64,000 nt of DNA from JBBQUN01 sp963717115. Lineage in GTDB: Bacteria > Actinomycetota > Acidimicrobiia > Acidimicrobiales > SZUA-35. The notes beneath the pieces are model-generated. The model saw nothing but the letters and a program-made list of their open reading frames with translations. It was not told where the DNA came from and did no database searches. The position numbers were made by a program, and so were the translations under genes. The stretch's first letter is position 1, and each line of letters begins with the position of its first letter. The stretch covers positions 1 through 64,000 of the forward strand of contig CAVQVO010000002.1 in NCBI GenBank assembly GCA_963717115.1, read 5' to 3'. Positions 1-8,623 of this stretch are shown here, one piece after another.

Positions 1-150
1 GTTCGCTCATGCACGCATGGTGGCGCGAGTTGCGCTATCCAACCCCTGCTGTTCGTTTCGTTCGCCGCACTTTTCGCAGTCACAGATCTCGATGTGACAA
101 TAGCGAACCGGTGGTTCTTCGATGGCGCAGGCGGAGGGTGGGGTTGGCGC

Positions 151-874
151 TCACAACTGGTGGATCGAATCGTTCATCCATACGGGTGGACGCTGGGCAA
201 TGCGCGTGGTGGTCGTGGTCGCGGCGGTGTTCTGGCTCCTCGGGAGCGAGGCGCACATCGGGGCCGGTGTGCAGCGGAAGCCCACGTCGAAGGCGACCGA
301 CACGGTCTGATCGAGCCCGGTCGAGATGTCGGGGAAGGTCGTGCCGCACCAACCGGGGTCTCCGTCATCGGCGTCGGGGGTCTGGGGAAGGCCCTGGCCA
401 CAGACGACGACCGGACGGCCCTCGACCGCCCAGCGCGACTCGAGCGGGGTGAGGACCGCCGTGATCGACCAGGGGCCGAGGGCGGCGGTCCCCTCGACCA
501 CGCGCCAGTCGTCGTCGTCGAGCCACCACCAGGCCGGCAGGTTGACCAGGTGGGGCACGATCTGGCCATCGGGTGAGCCGTGCGGGGTCGGCAGCGGGAC
601 CTCGGCCCGGGCCAGGGCCTGACGCCCGAGCCAGCTCGTCACGACCACCGGGAGCGGATCGCCCTCGGGCCAGACCCGGTAGGTCGATCCGAGGAACTCC
701 GGGCCCGGGCACACGACCAGGGTGAAGCGGTCGGTGTCGGCGAGCGATCGCGCCGATCTCGAACGGCGTCGACCCGAGCCGATCGGTGACCTCGGACCCC
801 GCCAACGACGGCACGAACTCGCACTCGTCGAGCGACGAAACCCCAATGGTGACGGACTCGCCGTCCCCACCCAC
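151..874 (-). pseudogene. Frameshifted cysteine-containing secreted-type protein, unknown family
   Basis: I do not recognise the family. On the minus strand an open frame begins near 874 at a GTG with no clear ribosome site and gives about 40 plausible residues (VTIGVSSLDECEFVPSL). Near 750 the coding sense moves to another frame, which then carries a convincing stretch with several cysteines (VVCPGPEFLG, VVVCGQGLPQ, DPGWCGTTF, GFRCTPAPMC) and ends at 151. No signal peptide is visible, so the true 5' end may lie upstream in yet another frame. The residue make-up suggests an extracytoplasmic domain. It could be a decayed gene or a live gene with indel errors. A similar fragmented secreted-protein gene lies at 13.5-14.4 kb. 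Bases 1-150 hold nothing I can support. Confidence 0.4.
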
Positions 875-1037
875 CTCGGTCAGGCCGACTTCGACGCCAC
901 GAGAGATTCTGGTGGCGTGCGCCTAGGCTCTCGAGCTCCCGTCCGCTGGCCTCCTCCGCCCGTGCCGGCGGACTCAGAACGAGCGAGCGACCGCAGCGAG
1001 AAGGCCACGCTAGAGCTCGCACGGCTCGCCACTCCGA

Positions 1038-1629
1038 TCACGTGCCCCCGTAGTCGTGACCGTCGTAGACGCCAGACGCCCGTCGACCAGTTCCGAAGTT
1101 CGTCGCCATCGGATCGTCGGCGCAGCCGTCAGCGACCCTCAGTCGGTACAGTTGTCCGTGCTCAGCATCGTTCAGATCCCAAGAACAGCTATCGACTTCG
1201 GCTGTCTGCTCGATCGCACGAATCGGACGCGAACGGCGTGAACTCGGATAGTCACCGAGAACAGACTCGAGTCCGAGCTCGTAGCTCCGGCCATCAGGTG
1301 CGACGAGCGCCTTGCCGATAGCGCGTCGTCGTGATCTCGAGGAGCACGTCGCGACGTTCCGCTTGATCGACGAGCAGAACGCAGCGCTCCAGGCGTCGGT
1401 AGGCCTCGAGGGCCTCGATGACGGCCAGTTCTTCGGGGGTCCAGTCAGGGGCGGCGCTGGTGGGAGGGAGCGTGGTGGGGGCGATCGTCGAGCTCGACGT
1501 GGCGGGGGTCGTGGTCGTCGCAACCGTCGTGACCGTGGTGGCGGGCGGGGCGGTCGAGTCGGGGCTCGAGGAGCAGGCGGCCAGGACGGTCAGCGACGAG
1601 ACCAGCATCAGGAGCAGCAGGTGCTTCAT
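1038..1629 (-). pseudogene. Frameshifted small lipoprotein
   Basis: The start at 1629 gives a classic lipoprotein signal, MKHLLLLMLVSSLTVLAAC, with the acylated cysteine at residue 19. A long Thr/Ser/Pro-rich stalk of about 45 residues follows, then a folded-looking segment (WTPEELAVIEALEAYRR). This frame stops at 1294, but sense continues in another frame from about 1320 (ALVAPDGRSYELGLESVLGDY) and again towards 1038 (VDSCSWDLNDAEHGQLYRL). The layout resembles actinobacterial lipoproteins that carry an NTF2-like domain behind a Thr-rich linker. I infer one gene with one or two indels. It should sit on the outer face of the membrane. Its function is unknown. The 150 bases between it and the next gene hold nothing recognisable. 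Confidence 0.5.
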
Positions 1630-1781
1630 GGCCGCCACCGTAGAGACTCGGTGGCGAGGTTCGACAGGGGGATCGGTCCCCACGTCACCCCATCCGCCGG
1701 CGTTCCCGGCGATTCCGAGCGTGTGAGCGCCGGAAGTGACGCTCAGGCTCTCGAAATCGGTTGGTTGGGGGGGTGGGTGGG

Positions 1782-2747
1782 TCAGGCGACGCCGCGGGCG
1801 GCGGCGTAGTGATCGATGAACCAGTCGTAGCTCGAGACGAGTCCGTCACGCAGGTCGATCGTGTGCTTCCAACCGAGATCGTGGATCCGGCTCACGTCGA
1901 GGACCTTGCGGGGCATCCCGTCGGGTTTGGACGGATCGAAGACGAGTTCGGCGTCGGGGTGCACGATGTCCCGGATCATCTCGGCCAACTGTCGAATGGA
2001 GCAGTCCTCGCCGGTCCCGACGTTGATGTGCCCCTCGTCCTCGTAGCGATCGAGCAGGAACAGGCAGGCCTCGGCCAGGTCGTCGACGTGCAGGAACTCC
2101 CGCTTGGCCGATCCCGTCCCCCAGATCCCGACCTCGGTGCTGCCGGCCAGCTTGGCCTCGTGGAACTTGCGGATCAGCGCCGGGATCACGTGCGATGACT
2201 CGAGATCGAAGTTGTCGCCGGGCCCGTAGAGGTTGGTCGGCATGGCCGAGACGAAGTTGTCGCCGTACTGGCGGCGATAGGCGGCGCAGAGTTTGATCCC
2301 GGCGATCTTGGCCAGCGCGTACCCTTCGTTGGTCGGCTCGAGCAACCCCGTGAGCAACTGGTCTTCGGTGATCGGCTGCTGCGATTCACGGGGATAGATG
2401 CAGCTCGAACCGAGGTACAGCAACTTCTTGGTGCCCACGGTGTGGGCCGCATGGACGACCGTGCCGTGGATCATCAGGTTGTCGTAGAGGAACTCCGCCG
2501 GCCGGGTCGAGTTGGCCCAGATGCCGCCGACGGTTCCGGCAACGAGATAGACGTACTCGGGGCGGTTGTCGGTGAACCACTCGTTGACGGCCTTCTGTTC
2601 TCGCAGGTCGAGTTCTTCTCGTCCGGCCACCAGCACGTTCTCGTAGCCCCGAGTCTCGAGAGCTCGCGTGATGGCCGAGCCGACCAGACCCCGGTGACCG
2701 GCCACGTAGATCCGGGCATCGAGAGGAACCGGCTGCGTGTCGCTCAT
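1782..2747 (-). CDS. fcl: GDP-L-fucose synthase
   Basis: This is an extended short-chain dehydrogenase that epimerises and reduces GDP-4-keto-6-deoxymannose to GDP-L-fucose, using NADPH in the cytoplasm. The N-terminal Rossmann motif GHRGLVG is at residues 17-23. The catalytic SSC (114-116) and the YALAK pair (Tyr143, Lys147) are in place, and PTNLYGPGDNF and the overall length (321 aa) fit the family. Two ATGs stand side by side. I take the second (2747) because a TAGCGT hexamer at 2754-2759 then falls 6 nt upstream, the spacing seen at many starts here. The partner enzyme GDP-mannose 4,6-dehydratase is not in the window. A link to the surface-polysaccharide genes at 16-21 kb is plausible but not shown. 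Confidence 0.93.
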   Translation of the reverse strand: MSDTQPVPLDARIYVAGHRGLVGSAITRALETRGYENVLVAGREELDLREQKAVNEWFTDNRPEYVYLVAGTVGGIWANSTRPAEFLYDNLMIHGTVVHAAHTVGTKKLLYLGSSCIYPRESQQPITEDQLLTGLLEPTNEGYALAKIAGIKLCAAYRRQYGDNFVSAMPTNLYGPGDNFDLESSHVIPALIRKFHEAKLAGSTEVGIWGTGSAKREFLHVDDLAEACLFLLDRYEDEGHINVGTGEDCSIRQLAEMIRDIVHPDAELVFDPSKPDGMPRKVLDVSRIHDLGWKHTIDLRDGLVSSYDWFIDHYAAARGVA

Positions 2748-2841
2748 CATGTCACGCTACCAGCGAGGGAATCGCCGCTCGATCCGCAAGATCACCCAAC
2801 CATCAGACAGATATCAATCACACTTTTCTCTTTCTCTCTTG

Positions 2842-2855
2842 CGAACATGTGTTCG
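2842..2855 (+). promoter_or_regulatory. LexA (SOS) operator
   Basis: CGAACATGTGTTCG is a perfect 14-bp palindrome that matches the actinobacterial SOS box (GAAC-4-GTTC core). It overlaps the -35 side of the promoter of the HNH nuclease gene and ends 21 bases before its ATG. Mycobacterial relatives of that gene (13E12 family) are known LexA targets, so the site makes biological sense. Confidence 0.85.
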
Positions 2856-2863
2856 CTCTCTGC

Positions 2864-2869
2864 TACACT
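2864..2869 (+). promoter_or_regulatory. -10 element of the HNH nuclease gene
   Basis: TACACT lies 7 nt before the ATG at 2877. A weak -35 (TTGCGA, 2839-2844) sits 19 bp upstream and is overlapped by the LexA box. Transcription would start at about the A of the ATG, giving a leaderless mRNA. Confidence 0.55.
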
Positions 2870-2876
2870 TCGAGAC

Positions 2877-4205
2877 ATGCCCGATGTTCGAACTGCTCTC
2901 GAACAACTGATCACGGCCGACCCCTCCGACTGTTCGGCGTCCGAACTCGCCGAACTGGTGCGTTGCGGCCGCCAGGTCGAGGCCTTCGCCTCGGCTCGAC
3001 TGGCGCTGCTGGCGGCCCGTGCGGGCCAGCTGGCCCAAGACGCCCGAGGAGCCCCGGCCGACGACGTGATGCGCAACGCCGGCCGCTCCTCCTCCCGCAA
3101 GGCCCGTCTCGACATCCGGCGGGGCGAAACGCTCCACGACCTGCCATCGCTCGGCACCCGGCTCGCCGGTGGCGAGATCTCACCTGAACACGTCGATGCC
3201 GCAACCAGCGCCCAGCGAGGCCTGACCGATCGCGAACGCGCGGCGTTCTCGGCCCTCGGCTCCGAGCTGGCCGAGAAAGCCGCTTCATCGACCCCCGAGG
3301 TGTTCCGCACCCACTGTCAGCGAGCCGTCGATCGGATCAAGGCCGATCGAGGCGAGTCCCGGCTCGATCGGCAACGCCGAGACTCCTGGGTGCGCACCTG
3401 GGTCGACCACGCCACCGGGATGTACCACCTGAGCGGCCAGCTCGATCCGATCCGGGGCACGACGGTCGTCAACGCCCTCGGCACCCTCACCGACCGGCTC
3501 GTCGCCACCGCCAACGACGATCGACGTGGGGCCGGGCTCGGGTTCGCTCCGCTCGACGGCGGCCGGGTCGAACGCGACCAGTACACCGCCCAGGCCCTGA
3601 CGATGCTCGCCGAAACGACCTTGGCCGGCAGCGGCCGGCCGAGCATCACCGTGATCGCCGACGCCCAGACCCTGGCCGGCGGTCACCACGACCACACCGT
3701 GGCCGAAACCAGCGACGGCGTCCCCGTCCCGCCGCCGACGCTCGCCCGACTCTGCTGCAACGCCGTCTTCCGGGCCATCGCCGTCGACCCGCTCACCCAG
3801 CGCCTCGACGTCGGCCGCGAACATCGCCTTGCCACCGCACCCCAGCGAGCCGCCCTGCGAGCCATGCACTCCTCGTGTTTCGTGGACCAGTGCTCGACCC
3901 CGTTCGACCAGTGCGAGGTCCACCACATCCTCGAGTGGGAAGCGGGCGGACCGACCGACCTCGACAACCTGGTCCCGGTCTGCTGGCGCCACCACCACCT
4001 CGTCCACGAAGGTGGCTGGTCGATCCAGCACAGCACGACCACCCCCTGGCAACTGCATCTGGTCGATCCCGACCGTCGGCGCCACGCCACCGGACGCCCG
4101 ACCCGCCTCGACGACTGGCGAGCCGGTCGCCGGGCCTCGCAGGTCGACGCCACGGTTCCCCTGGTGTCACCCCCACCCGGCGACCGACAACCCAGCAACA
4201 ACTGA
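2877..4205 (+). CDS. DUF222/HNH endonuclease (13E12-type)
   Basis: This 442-residue protein has the two-part layout of the actinobacterial DUF222 family. A helical DUF222 region fills roughly residues 15-300. A C-terminal HNH nuclease domain follows, with two cysteine pairs and the CEVHHILEWEAGG and LVPVCWRHHHLVHEGGW motifs. These are the metal-binding and catalytic histidines of HNH nucleases. Members are widespread in actinobacterial genomes, often in many copies. Their true role is unclear, though mobile-element and DNA-damage links have been proposed. The ATG at 2877 is preferred to the in-frame ATG at 2847 because the latter lies inside the LexA operator. Induction by DNA damage is inferred from that operator. 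The gene is intact. Confidence 0.9.
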   Translation: MPDVRTALEQLITADPSDCSASELAELVRCGRQVEAFASARLALLAARAGQLAQDARGAPADDVMRNAGRSSSRKARLDIRRGETLHDLPSLGTRLAGGEISPEHVDAATSAQRGLTDRERAAFSALGSELAEKAASSTPEVFRTHCQRAVDRIKADRGESRLDRQRRDSWVRTWVDHATGMYHLSGQLDPIRGTTVVNALGTLTDRLVATANDDRRGAGLGFAPLDGGRVERDQYTAQALTMLAETTLAGSGRPSITVIADAQTLAGGHHDHTVAETSDGVPVPPPTLARLCCNAVFRAIAVDPLTQRLDVGREHRLATAPQRAALRAMHSSCFVDQCSTPFDQCEVHHILEWEAGGPTDLDNLVPVCWRHHHLVHEGGWSIQHSTTTPWQLHLVDPDRRRHATGRPTRLDDWRAGRRASQVDATVPLVSPPPGDRQPSNN

Positions 4206-4215
4206 TCGCTCCGAA

Positions 4216-4233
4216 ACCCGGCCTCGGCCGGGT
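4216..4233. terminator. Short hairpin between convergent genes
   Basis: ACCCGGC and GCCGGGT form a perfect 7-bp stem with a CTCG loop in the 68-bp gap between the HNH gene and the convergent NUDIX gene. There is no U-tract, so termination in either direction is an inference from structure and position. Confidence 0.4.
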
Positions 4234-4273
4234 CGGTGGCCTGTGCCCACTCGACCATCCGCCGCGACGCGGG

Positions 4274-5002
4274 TCAGCGGAAGCGGCGTCGTTCGGGGAG
4301 GAGCCGATCCTGACTCAGAGCCAGCGCCTGGAGCACGTAGCCGTCGGCGATGACGCCCGAACGGGTCAGCCCCACCAGCTGATCGAGGGGCACGGTCCGC
4401 ACCGAGCGGATCACCTCGAGCGACTCGTGGTCGGTCCCGACGAACCGGAGCCCGGTCAGGAGATGGAAGGCCATGCGCTGGGTCATGTGGCCGGTGTCGG
4501 TGTGGGTCGACCCCAGCAGCTCGACGTGTTCGGCCTCGTAGCCGGTCTCTTCCCGCAGCTCCGAGCGGGCGCTCTCGGCGAGCGACTTGCCGGCCTGGGC
4601 GAACCCCCGTGGCAACTCGAGGTGATAGCGGCCCGTCGCATGCCGGAACTGCTCCACGAGCAGCACCGCCGGTGCGATGCCGGTCGTGACCACGCCGAAT
4701 GCGGCCACCGACTCGTCGTTGCCGGCAACGGCGGGCACCATCCGGCTGTAGGGATACAGCCGACCCTCGACCTCGAGCAGATCGACCAGCGTGAGATAGA
4801 ACGGCGAGGCCACCACCAGACCGAGGCTGGTACCGGTGCGCTCGACGTAGTCGATCAGTCGAGCACGATCGGTCACGATCGGCATCGCCGCCCGGAGACC
4901 GACGAGTTCGGGCCGCTCACCGAGGAGGCGAAGGTAGGCGTCGATGCCGTCGCCCGGCGCGGACGTCCGAAAGTAGACGCCGCTGGTCTCGTTCGCACTC
5001 AC
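4274..5002 (-). CDS. NUDIX hydrolase
   Basis: This is a 242-residue protein with a NUDIX domain in its second half. The NUDIX box reads GFAQAGK then SLAESAR then SELREETGY. The metal-binding EExG core is intact, but the usual Glu six residues after the first Gly is Lys and the Arg of the REU motif is Ser. The approach sequence (VLLVEQFRHATGRYHLELPRGF) is typical of ADP-ribose and nucleotide-sugar pyrophosphatases, so hydrolysis of ADP-ribose or a similar nucleoside diphosphate derivative is likely. The first 100 residues have no domain I recognise. The start is a GTG at 5002. The gene sits 6 bp downstream of the pseudokinase gene on the same strand and may be co-transcribed with it. Confidence 0.8.
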   Translation of the reverse strand: MSANETSGVYFRTSAPGDGIDAYLRLLGERPELVGLRAAMPIVTDRARLIDYVERTGTSLGLVVASPFYLTLVDLLEVEGRLYPYSRMVPAVAGNDESVAAFGVVTTGIAPAVLLVEQFRHATGRYHLELPRGFAQAGKSLAESARSELREETGYEAEHVELLGSTHTDTGHMTQRMAFHLLTGLRFVGTDHESLEVIRSVRTVPLDQLVGLTRSGVIADGYVLQALALSQDRLLPERRRFR

Positions 5003-5008
5003 GTGGAC

Positions 5009-6628
5009 CTATCGGCCGACGCGAAGACGGGATGAGCGGCTCCCGTTCGGCCGGCCGAGATCGCTCGGCGTGCGCTTCACGACGGGCTCACCCGATCGCA
5101 GGATCACCCGATCATCGGTTGGGTCGGGCCGCCCGAACAGCGCCGACCGCAGGGGCTCGATCTCGTCGTCCACACAAGGCACCGGCGGAGCTTCGGCAGG
5201 ACCCCGTGCGACTATGAGCCGGACGTCACCCGATCCAGGATCGACTGGATCGACGCCGGCAACGTGATCGTGGGCCGGGTTTCGGGCCCCGTCGTCGTCG
5301 GGGCCGTGGTGGTCGTGGTCGGGCGGGTCGTGGTCGGCGGCCTGGTGGTGCTCGAGGTCGTGGTCGTGGTGGCCGTGGTCGGCGGCCTGGTGGTCGGGAC
5401 GGCCGTGGTCGGGGCCTCGGTGGTCGGAGCAGCCGTGGTCGGGGCCGTCGTCGGGGCCGTGGTCGTCGGAGCGGCCGAGGTCGGGGCGGCGGTGGTCGGG
5501 GCCGCAGTGGGCACCGGCGTGATCACCGGCGCCGGCGACAACGGAGGTCCGGCGGTGGTCGGCGAGGACAGCGACGGGCGCCGGGTGGTCGCCGAGCGGT
5601 TCACCACACGCGTCGTCGGGACCGTCGAGACCACAGTGGTCGACGAGCCGAGGGAGCCGCCGGTCGACAGCGAGGGGGCGAGCGAGGGACCGGCGGGCTC
5701 GGGGATCGTGGTGTCGGGGCTCGCGGAGTCGGGGACCGAGGGTTCGAGGTCGTCGACCATCGGCAGGGTGGAGATGCCGAGAATGGCCGCCGTCGGAACG
5801 TCGTCGGGGTCGGCCGGGCGCAACGCGCTCGAAGAGGGTGAGGGTCAGACCAGCGGCCACCCCGATGCCGACGGCCAGGGGCAGTTTCCGGCGGGCGGCC
5901 GCCCAGCGGGTCGTCGGACGACCGGCGGTGAGACCCCGATCGTCGGCCAGCTCGCTGCGCAGGTCGAAGAGGAACTCCTCGATGCTCTGTTGACGGCCTG
6001 CGGGATCGGCATCGATCGCTGCATCGAGCGCCTCGCCCGGTTCGACGACGACGGCCCGGGCCATCACTCCGAGCGAGTACACGTCGGAGGCCACGTCGAC
6101 CTCGCCCCGTCGGACCTCGGGCGCCACCGCGACGTCGGGCCCGAGATGCGGGCCCAGCGCGAGGTCGGTGAGGACCAGCCCGCCGTTGGGGCGACGTCGA
6201 ACGGCCTCGGGCCGGAGGGCGCCGTGGACGAATCCGGCCGAGTGCAGCACGCCGACGGCGGTCGCCACCTGACGGACATCGGCCAACGACACGACGGTGA
6301 AGGGCTCGGCGCCGAGGTGCTCGAGCACCACCCAGGCCACACCGGAGGGAGCGGCCCCCGTGTCGATTCCCGTGTCGATCCCGCTGTCGAGCACCGTGGG
6401 GGCCACCGCGAGATCGAGGGCGCCCAGCGACTCGTAGGTGGCGATGAGGGTGTCGAGCGCCACGGCGTCGGCGCCGCCGACGGCGACCACGTCGACCACG
6501 ACCTGGTCGACCGAGCGTCGGCCGCGCCAACGGCTCACCCCGCCCGAAGACGATGTGAGCACCTCGAGTTCGATTCCGGGAACGCGGGGCTGCGCAGCCT
6601 GCACCAGGGTCCTCCTCCGGGAACCCAT
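5009..6628 (-). CDS. Membrane-anchored pseudokinase with Pro/Thr-rich stalk (frameshifted)
   Basis: The first 240 residues look like the fold of a bacterial Ser/Thr kinase without its catalytic residues. The HRD loop is HGALRPEAV (135-143), the DFG motif is DLA (155-157), and no VAIK lysine is visible. The structural APE (169-171) and DVYSLG motifs are kept. A transmembrane helix follows (LAVGIGVAAGLTLTLFERV, 251-269). A long outside stalk built of PTT-APTT-type repeats then runs to about 5260. A reading-frame change near 5825 is needed to enter the stalk, and a second near 5225 gives a sensible C-terminus (DVRLIVARGPAEAPP onward) ending at 5009. Without the second shift the protein would end at 5212. 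ATG 6628 is chosen because the alternative at 6691 would overlap the divergent P450 gene. It could be a cell-envelope sensor or scaffold. Confidence 0.65.
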   Translation of the reverse strand: MGSRRRTLVQAAQPRVPGIELEVLTSSSGGVSRWRGRRSVDQVVVDVVAVGGADAVALDTLIATYESLGALDLAVAPTVLDSGIDTGIDTGAAPSGVAWVVLEHLGAEPFTVVSLADVRQVATAVGVLHSAGFVHGALRPEAVRRRPNGGLVLTDLALGPHLGPDVAVAPEVRRGEVDVASDVYSLGVMARAVVVEPGEALDAAIDADPAGRQQSIEEFLFDLRSELADDRGLTAGRPTTRWAAARRKLPLAVGIGVAAGLTLTLFERVAPGRPRRRSDGGHSRHLHPADGRRPRTLGPRLREPRHHDPRARRSLARPLAVDRRLPRLVDHCGLDGPDDACGEPLGDHPAPVAVLADHRRTSVVAGAGDHAGAHCGPDHRRPDLGRSDDHGPDDGPDHGCSDHRGPDHGRPDHQAADHGHHDHDLEHHQAADHDPPDHDHHGPDDDGARNPAHDHVAGVDPVDPGSGDVRLIVARGPAEAPPVPCVDDEIEPLRSALFGRPDPTDDRVILRSGEPVVKRTPSDLGRPNGSRSSRLRVGR

Positions 6629-6689
6629 CAACGTTAGCGCCCGCAGACCCGGATCGACGCGCGTCCCGACCGGTGGGTAACGTCGGGCC

Positions 6690-7901
6690 ATGGCCACCCT
6701 CGTCGACACGCTCGATCTGCCCGTGCACGAACCCGATCCGCTGCGCCCCCGGGGCCTCACCTCGGCCGAGATCGAAGCGTTCCGAGCCCAGTCGTGGATC
6801 GTCAAGGTGCCGTTCGGCTACCAGATCCTCGACCACGCCGATTGCGTCGCCGTCCTCAAGGACAAGCGCTGGCACCAGGCCATCCGGCTCCTCAACGCCA
6901 TGTCGGGCATCACCGACGAGGAGTACCTCGCCCGCCGCGAGCGCACGTCGATCCTGTCGGCCGAGGGCGAGGAACACCAGCGGCTGCGGCGTCTGGTCAG
7001 CGGCGCCTTCACGCCCCGCTCGGCCGATCGACTGCGTCCGTTCATGCGAGACGTCATCAACGGACTCCTCGATCCGATCGTCGAGCAGGGCCGGTGCGAG
7101 CTGGTGGCCGACGTCTGCGAGCCCTACCCGATCCCGATCGTGTGCGAACTGCTCGGCGCCCCGAAGGAGGACTGGCCGCTCTTCAGCCACTGGGCCACCG
7201 ACATCTTCCGGGTCTTCGACGCCGAGGTGGCCAAGTACACCAAGGAGATCATGGTGGCCTCCGACGCCATGGACGCCTACGTCGCCGACCTGATCGAGGT
7301 CCGCCGCACCGATCCCCAGGACGATCTCCTGTCCGATCTCATCGCCGCCGAGGAAGCCGGCGACCGGCTCTCGACCGAAGAACTGCTCATGCTCGCCGAG
7401 GCCGTGCTCCTCGCCGGCACCGACACCACCCGCAACCAGCTCGCCTGCGCCCTCGCCGTGTTCGCCGAACACCCCGACCAGTGGAAGCTGCTGGCCGAGC
7501 GACCCGAACTGGCCCCCCGGGCCGCCGAGGAGTCCCTCCGCTACCTCGGCGCCGTCCGGGGCACCGGACGCTTCGCCTCCGAAGACATCGAATACCGAGA
7601 CATCCTCTTCCCGGCCGGCACCATCGTGTTCCCGAACTTCGTGTCGGCCAACACCGACCCCAACCTCTTCGGCGACCCCGGCGATTTCGACATCACCGCC
7701 AAGCGAGACGCCACCCACCTCACGCTCGGCTTCGGGCTCCACTACTGCCTGGGCGCCAACCTCGCCCGGGCCGAACTCCAGGAGGCGCTCGTCATCATGT
7801 CGCAGCGCATGCCCAACCTGGCCCTCGACGGTGACGTCGTGTGGAAGCCTCCGACCGCCGGCATCTGGGGCCCGGCCGAGCTCCCCCTCACCTTCGGCTG
7901 A
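6690..7901 (+). CDS. Cytochrome P450
   Basis: This is a 403-residue soluble bacterial P450, a haem-thiolate monooxygenase that inserts one oxygen atom into a substrate using electrons from a ferredoxin. All landmarks are present: the I-helix oxygen-binding motif AGTDTT (242-247), the ExxR pair (EESLR), and the haem loop GFGLHYCLG with the axial Cys353. No ferredoxin or reductase gene lies nearby, so the redox partner must be encoded elsewhere. The substrate cannot be read from the sequence. A TAACGT hexamer (6678-6683) lies 6 nt before the ATG, which suggests a leaderless transcript. The gene is divergent from the pseudokinase gene across a 61-bp gap. Confidence 0.95.
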   Translation: MATLVDTLDLPVHEPDPLRPRGLTSAEIEAFRAQSWIVKVPFGYQILDHADCVAVLKDKRWHQAIRLLNAMSGITDEEYLARRERTSILSAEGEEHQRLRRLVSGAFTPRSADRLRPFMRDVINGLLDPIVEQGRCELVADVCEPYPIPIVCELLGAPKEDWPLFSHWATDIFRVFDAEVAKYTKEIMVASDAMDAYVADLIEVRRTDPQDDLLSDLIAAEEAGDRLSTEELLMLAEAVLLAGTDTTRNQLACALAVFAEHPDQWKLLAERPELAPRAAEESLRYLGAVRGTGRFASEDIEYRDILFPAGTIVFPNFVSANTDPNLFGDPGDFDITAKRDATHLTLGFGLHYCLGANLARAELQEALVIMSQRMPNLALDGDVVWKPPTAGIWGPAELPLTFG

Positions 7902-7912
7902 CCCGCCGACAC

Positions 7913-8380
7913 CTACCCGGGCGGGGTCTCGATCGTGGTGGCGAAGCTGGCCTGAACCCCTTCGGCGTCGGTGAACGTGGCCTGCACCTCGTAGGTCGAG
8001 GAAGGCTCGATGGGGTCGTTGGGCGTCGGCGACAGCACATGGCTGGTCGTGCAGGTCTCGTTGACCGCCGATCCGCTCGTCGGCCCGGACCAGTCCCACT
8101 CGACGGTGGCACACACCCCGGTGCTGATGACCAACGAGAAGTCGCGGGGCGACTCCACCCGGGTCACCTCCTCGGGCCGGGGCCGCTCCATGGCCACACC
8201 CGCCGTTTCGACCAGCACCTCGGGCCGTTCCTCGGAGCCGATCTGCGAACCATAGAAGCCGAGCACGCCGGCCGCGACGACCAAGCCCGCCGCCGGTCGG
8301 AACCGGGGCCAGGGGCGATCCACCAACGCATCGGCGGCGATCCAGTGCACCCCCGAAGTCTGCACCAGCCGACCGGTCAT
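7913..8380 (-). CDS. Small single-pass membrane protein, unknown
   Basis: This 155-residue protein has no family I recognise. A short cytoplasmic N-terminus is followed by one transmembrane helix (PAAGLVVAAGVLGFYGSQIG, about residues 32-51). An outer domain of about 100 residues follows, with two cysteines (GVCATVEWDWSG and NETCTTS) that could form a disulphide. The end (STYEVQATFTDAEGVQASFATTIETPP) looks like a beta-sandwich strand pattern of the Ig or PKD type. The frame is open further upstream to 8581, but that part runs through tandem repeats, so the ATG at 8380 is chosen. It is convergent with the P450 gene, whose stop lies 12 bp away. Confidence 0.6.
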   Translation of the reverse strand: MTGRLVQTSGVHWIAADALVDRPWPRFRPAAGLVVAAGVLGFYGSQIGSEERPEVLVETAGVAMERPRPEEVTRVESPRDFSLVISTGVCATVEWDWSGPTSGSAVNETCTTSHVLSPTPNDPIEPSSTYEVQATFTDAEGVQASFATTIETPPG

Positions 8381-8393
8381 CGCGCAACCGCCC

Positions 8394-8508
8394 ACTCGCC
8401 GGTCGACACGTTCGCCCGTCACTCGCTGGGCTCGACACGTTCGCCCTGCCACTCGCTGGGCTCGACACGTTCGCCCTGCCACTCGCTGGGCTCGACAAGT
8501 TCGCCCAG
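8394..8508. repeat. 30-bp tandem repeat array
   Basis: A 30-bp unit beginning ACTCGCTGGGCTCGACACG occurs at 8421-8450 and 8451-8480 with no differences, again at 8481-8507 with one change, and as a degenerate copy at 8394-8420. There are no spacers between copies. The array fills much of the 243-bp gap between two divergent genes. The core GGCTCGACA resembles dispersed intergenic repeats seen in other actinobacteria. Function is unknown. Confidence 0.85.
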
Positions 8509-8623
8509 TGCAGCGAAACCGTAATGCTGCGATTCTGGTCCGGACGGAACCAATGCGACCTGGTGAGCGTCTAAGGCGCAACGAGAATCGTGTCGATTCC
8601 GACGAGACAACAGGAGGCTCCCG

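Noticed and set aside
2847..2876. ATG at 2847 as start of the HNH nuclease
   Set aside because: It lies inside the LexA operator and upstream of the -10 box, so it would not be transcribed from that promoter.
5601..8498. A 965-codon minus-strand open frame
   Set aside because: It runs antisense to the P450 gene and in the wrong frame through the pseudokinase, with residue make-up typical of GC-rich shadow frames. The real genes in this stretch explain the sequence.
8394..8508. 30-bp repeats as a CRISPR array
   Set aside because: The unit length fits a CRISPR repeat but copies abut without spacers.
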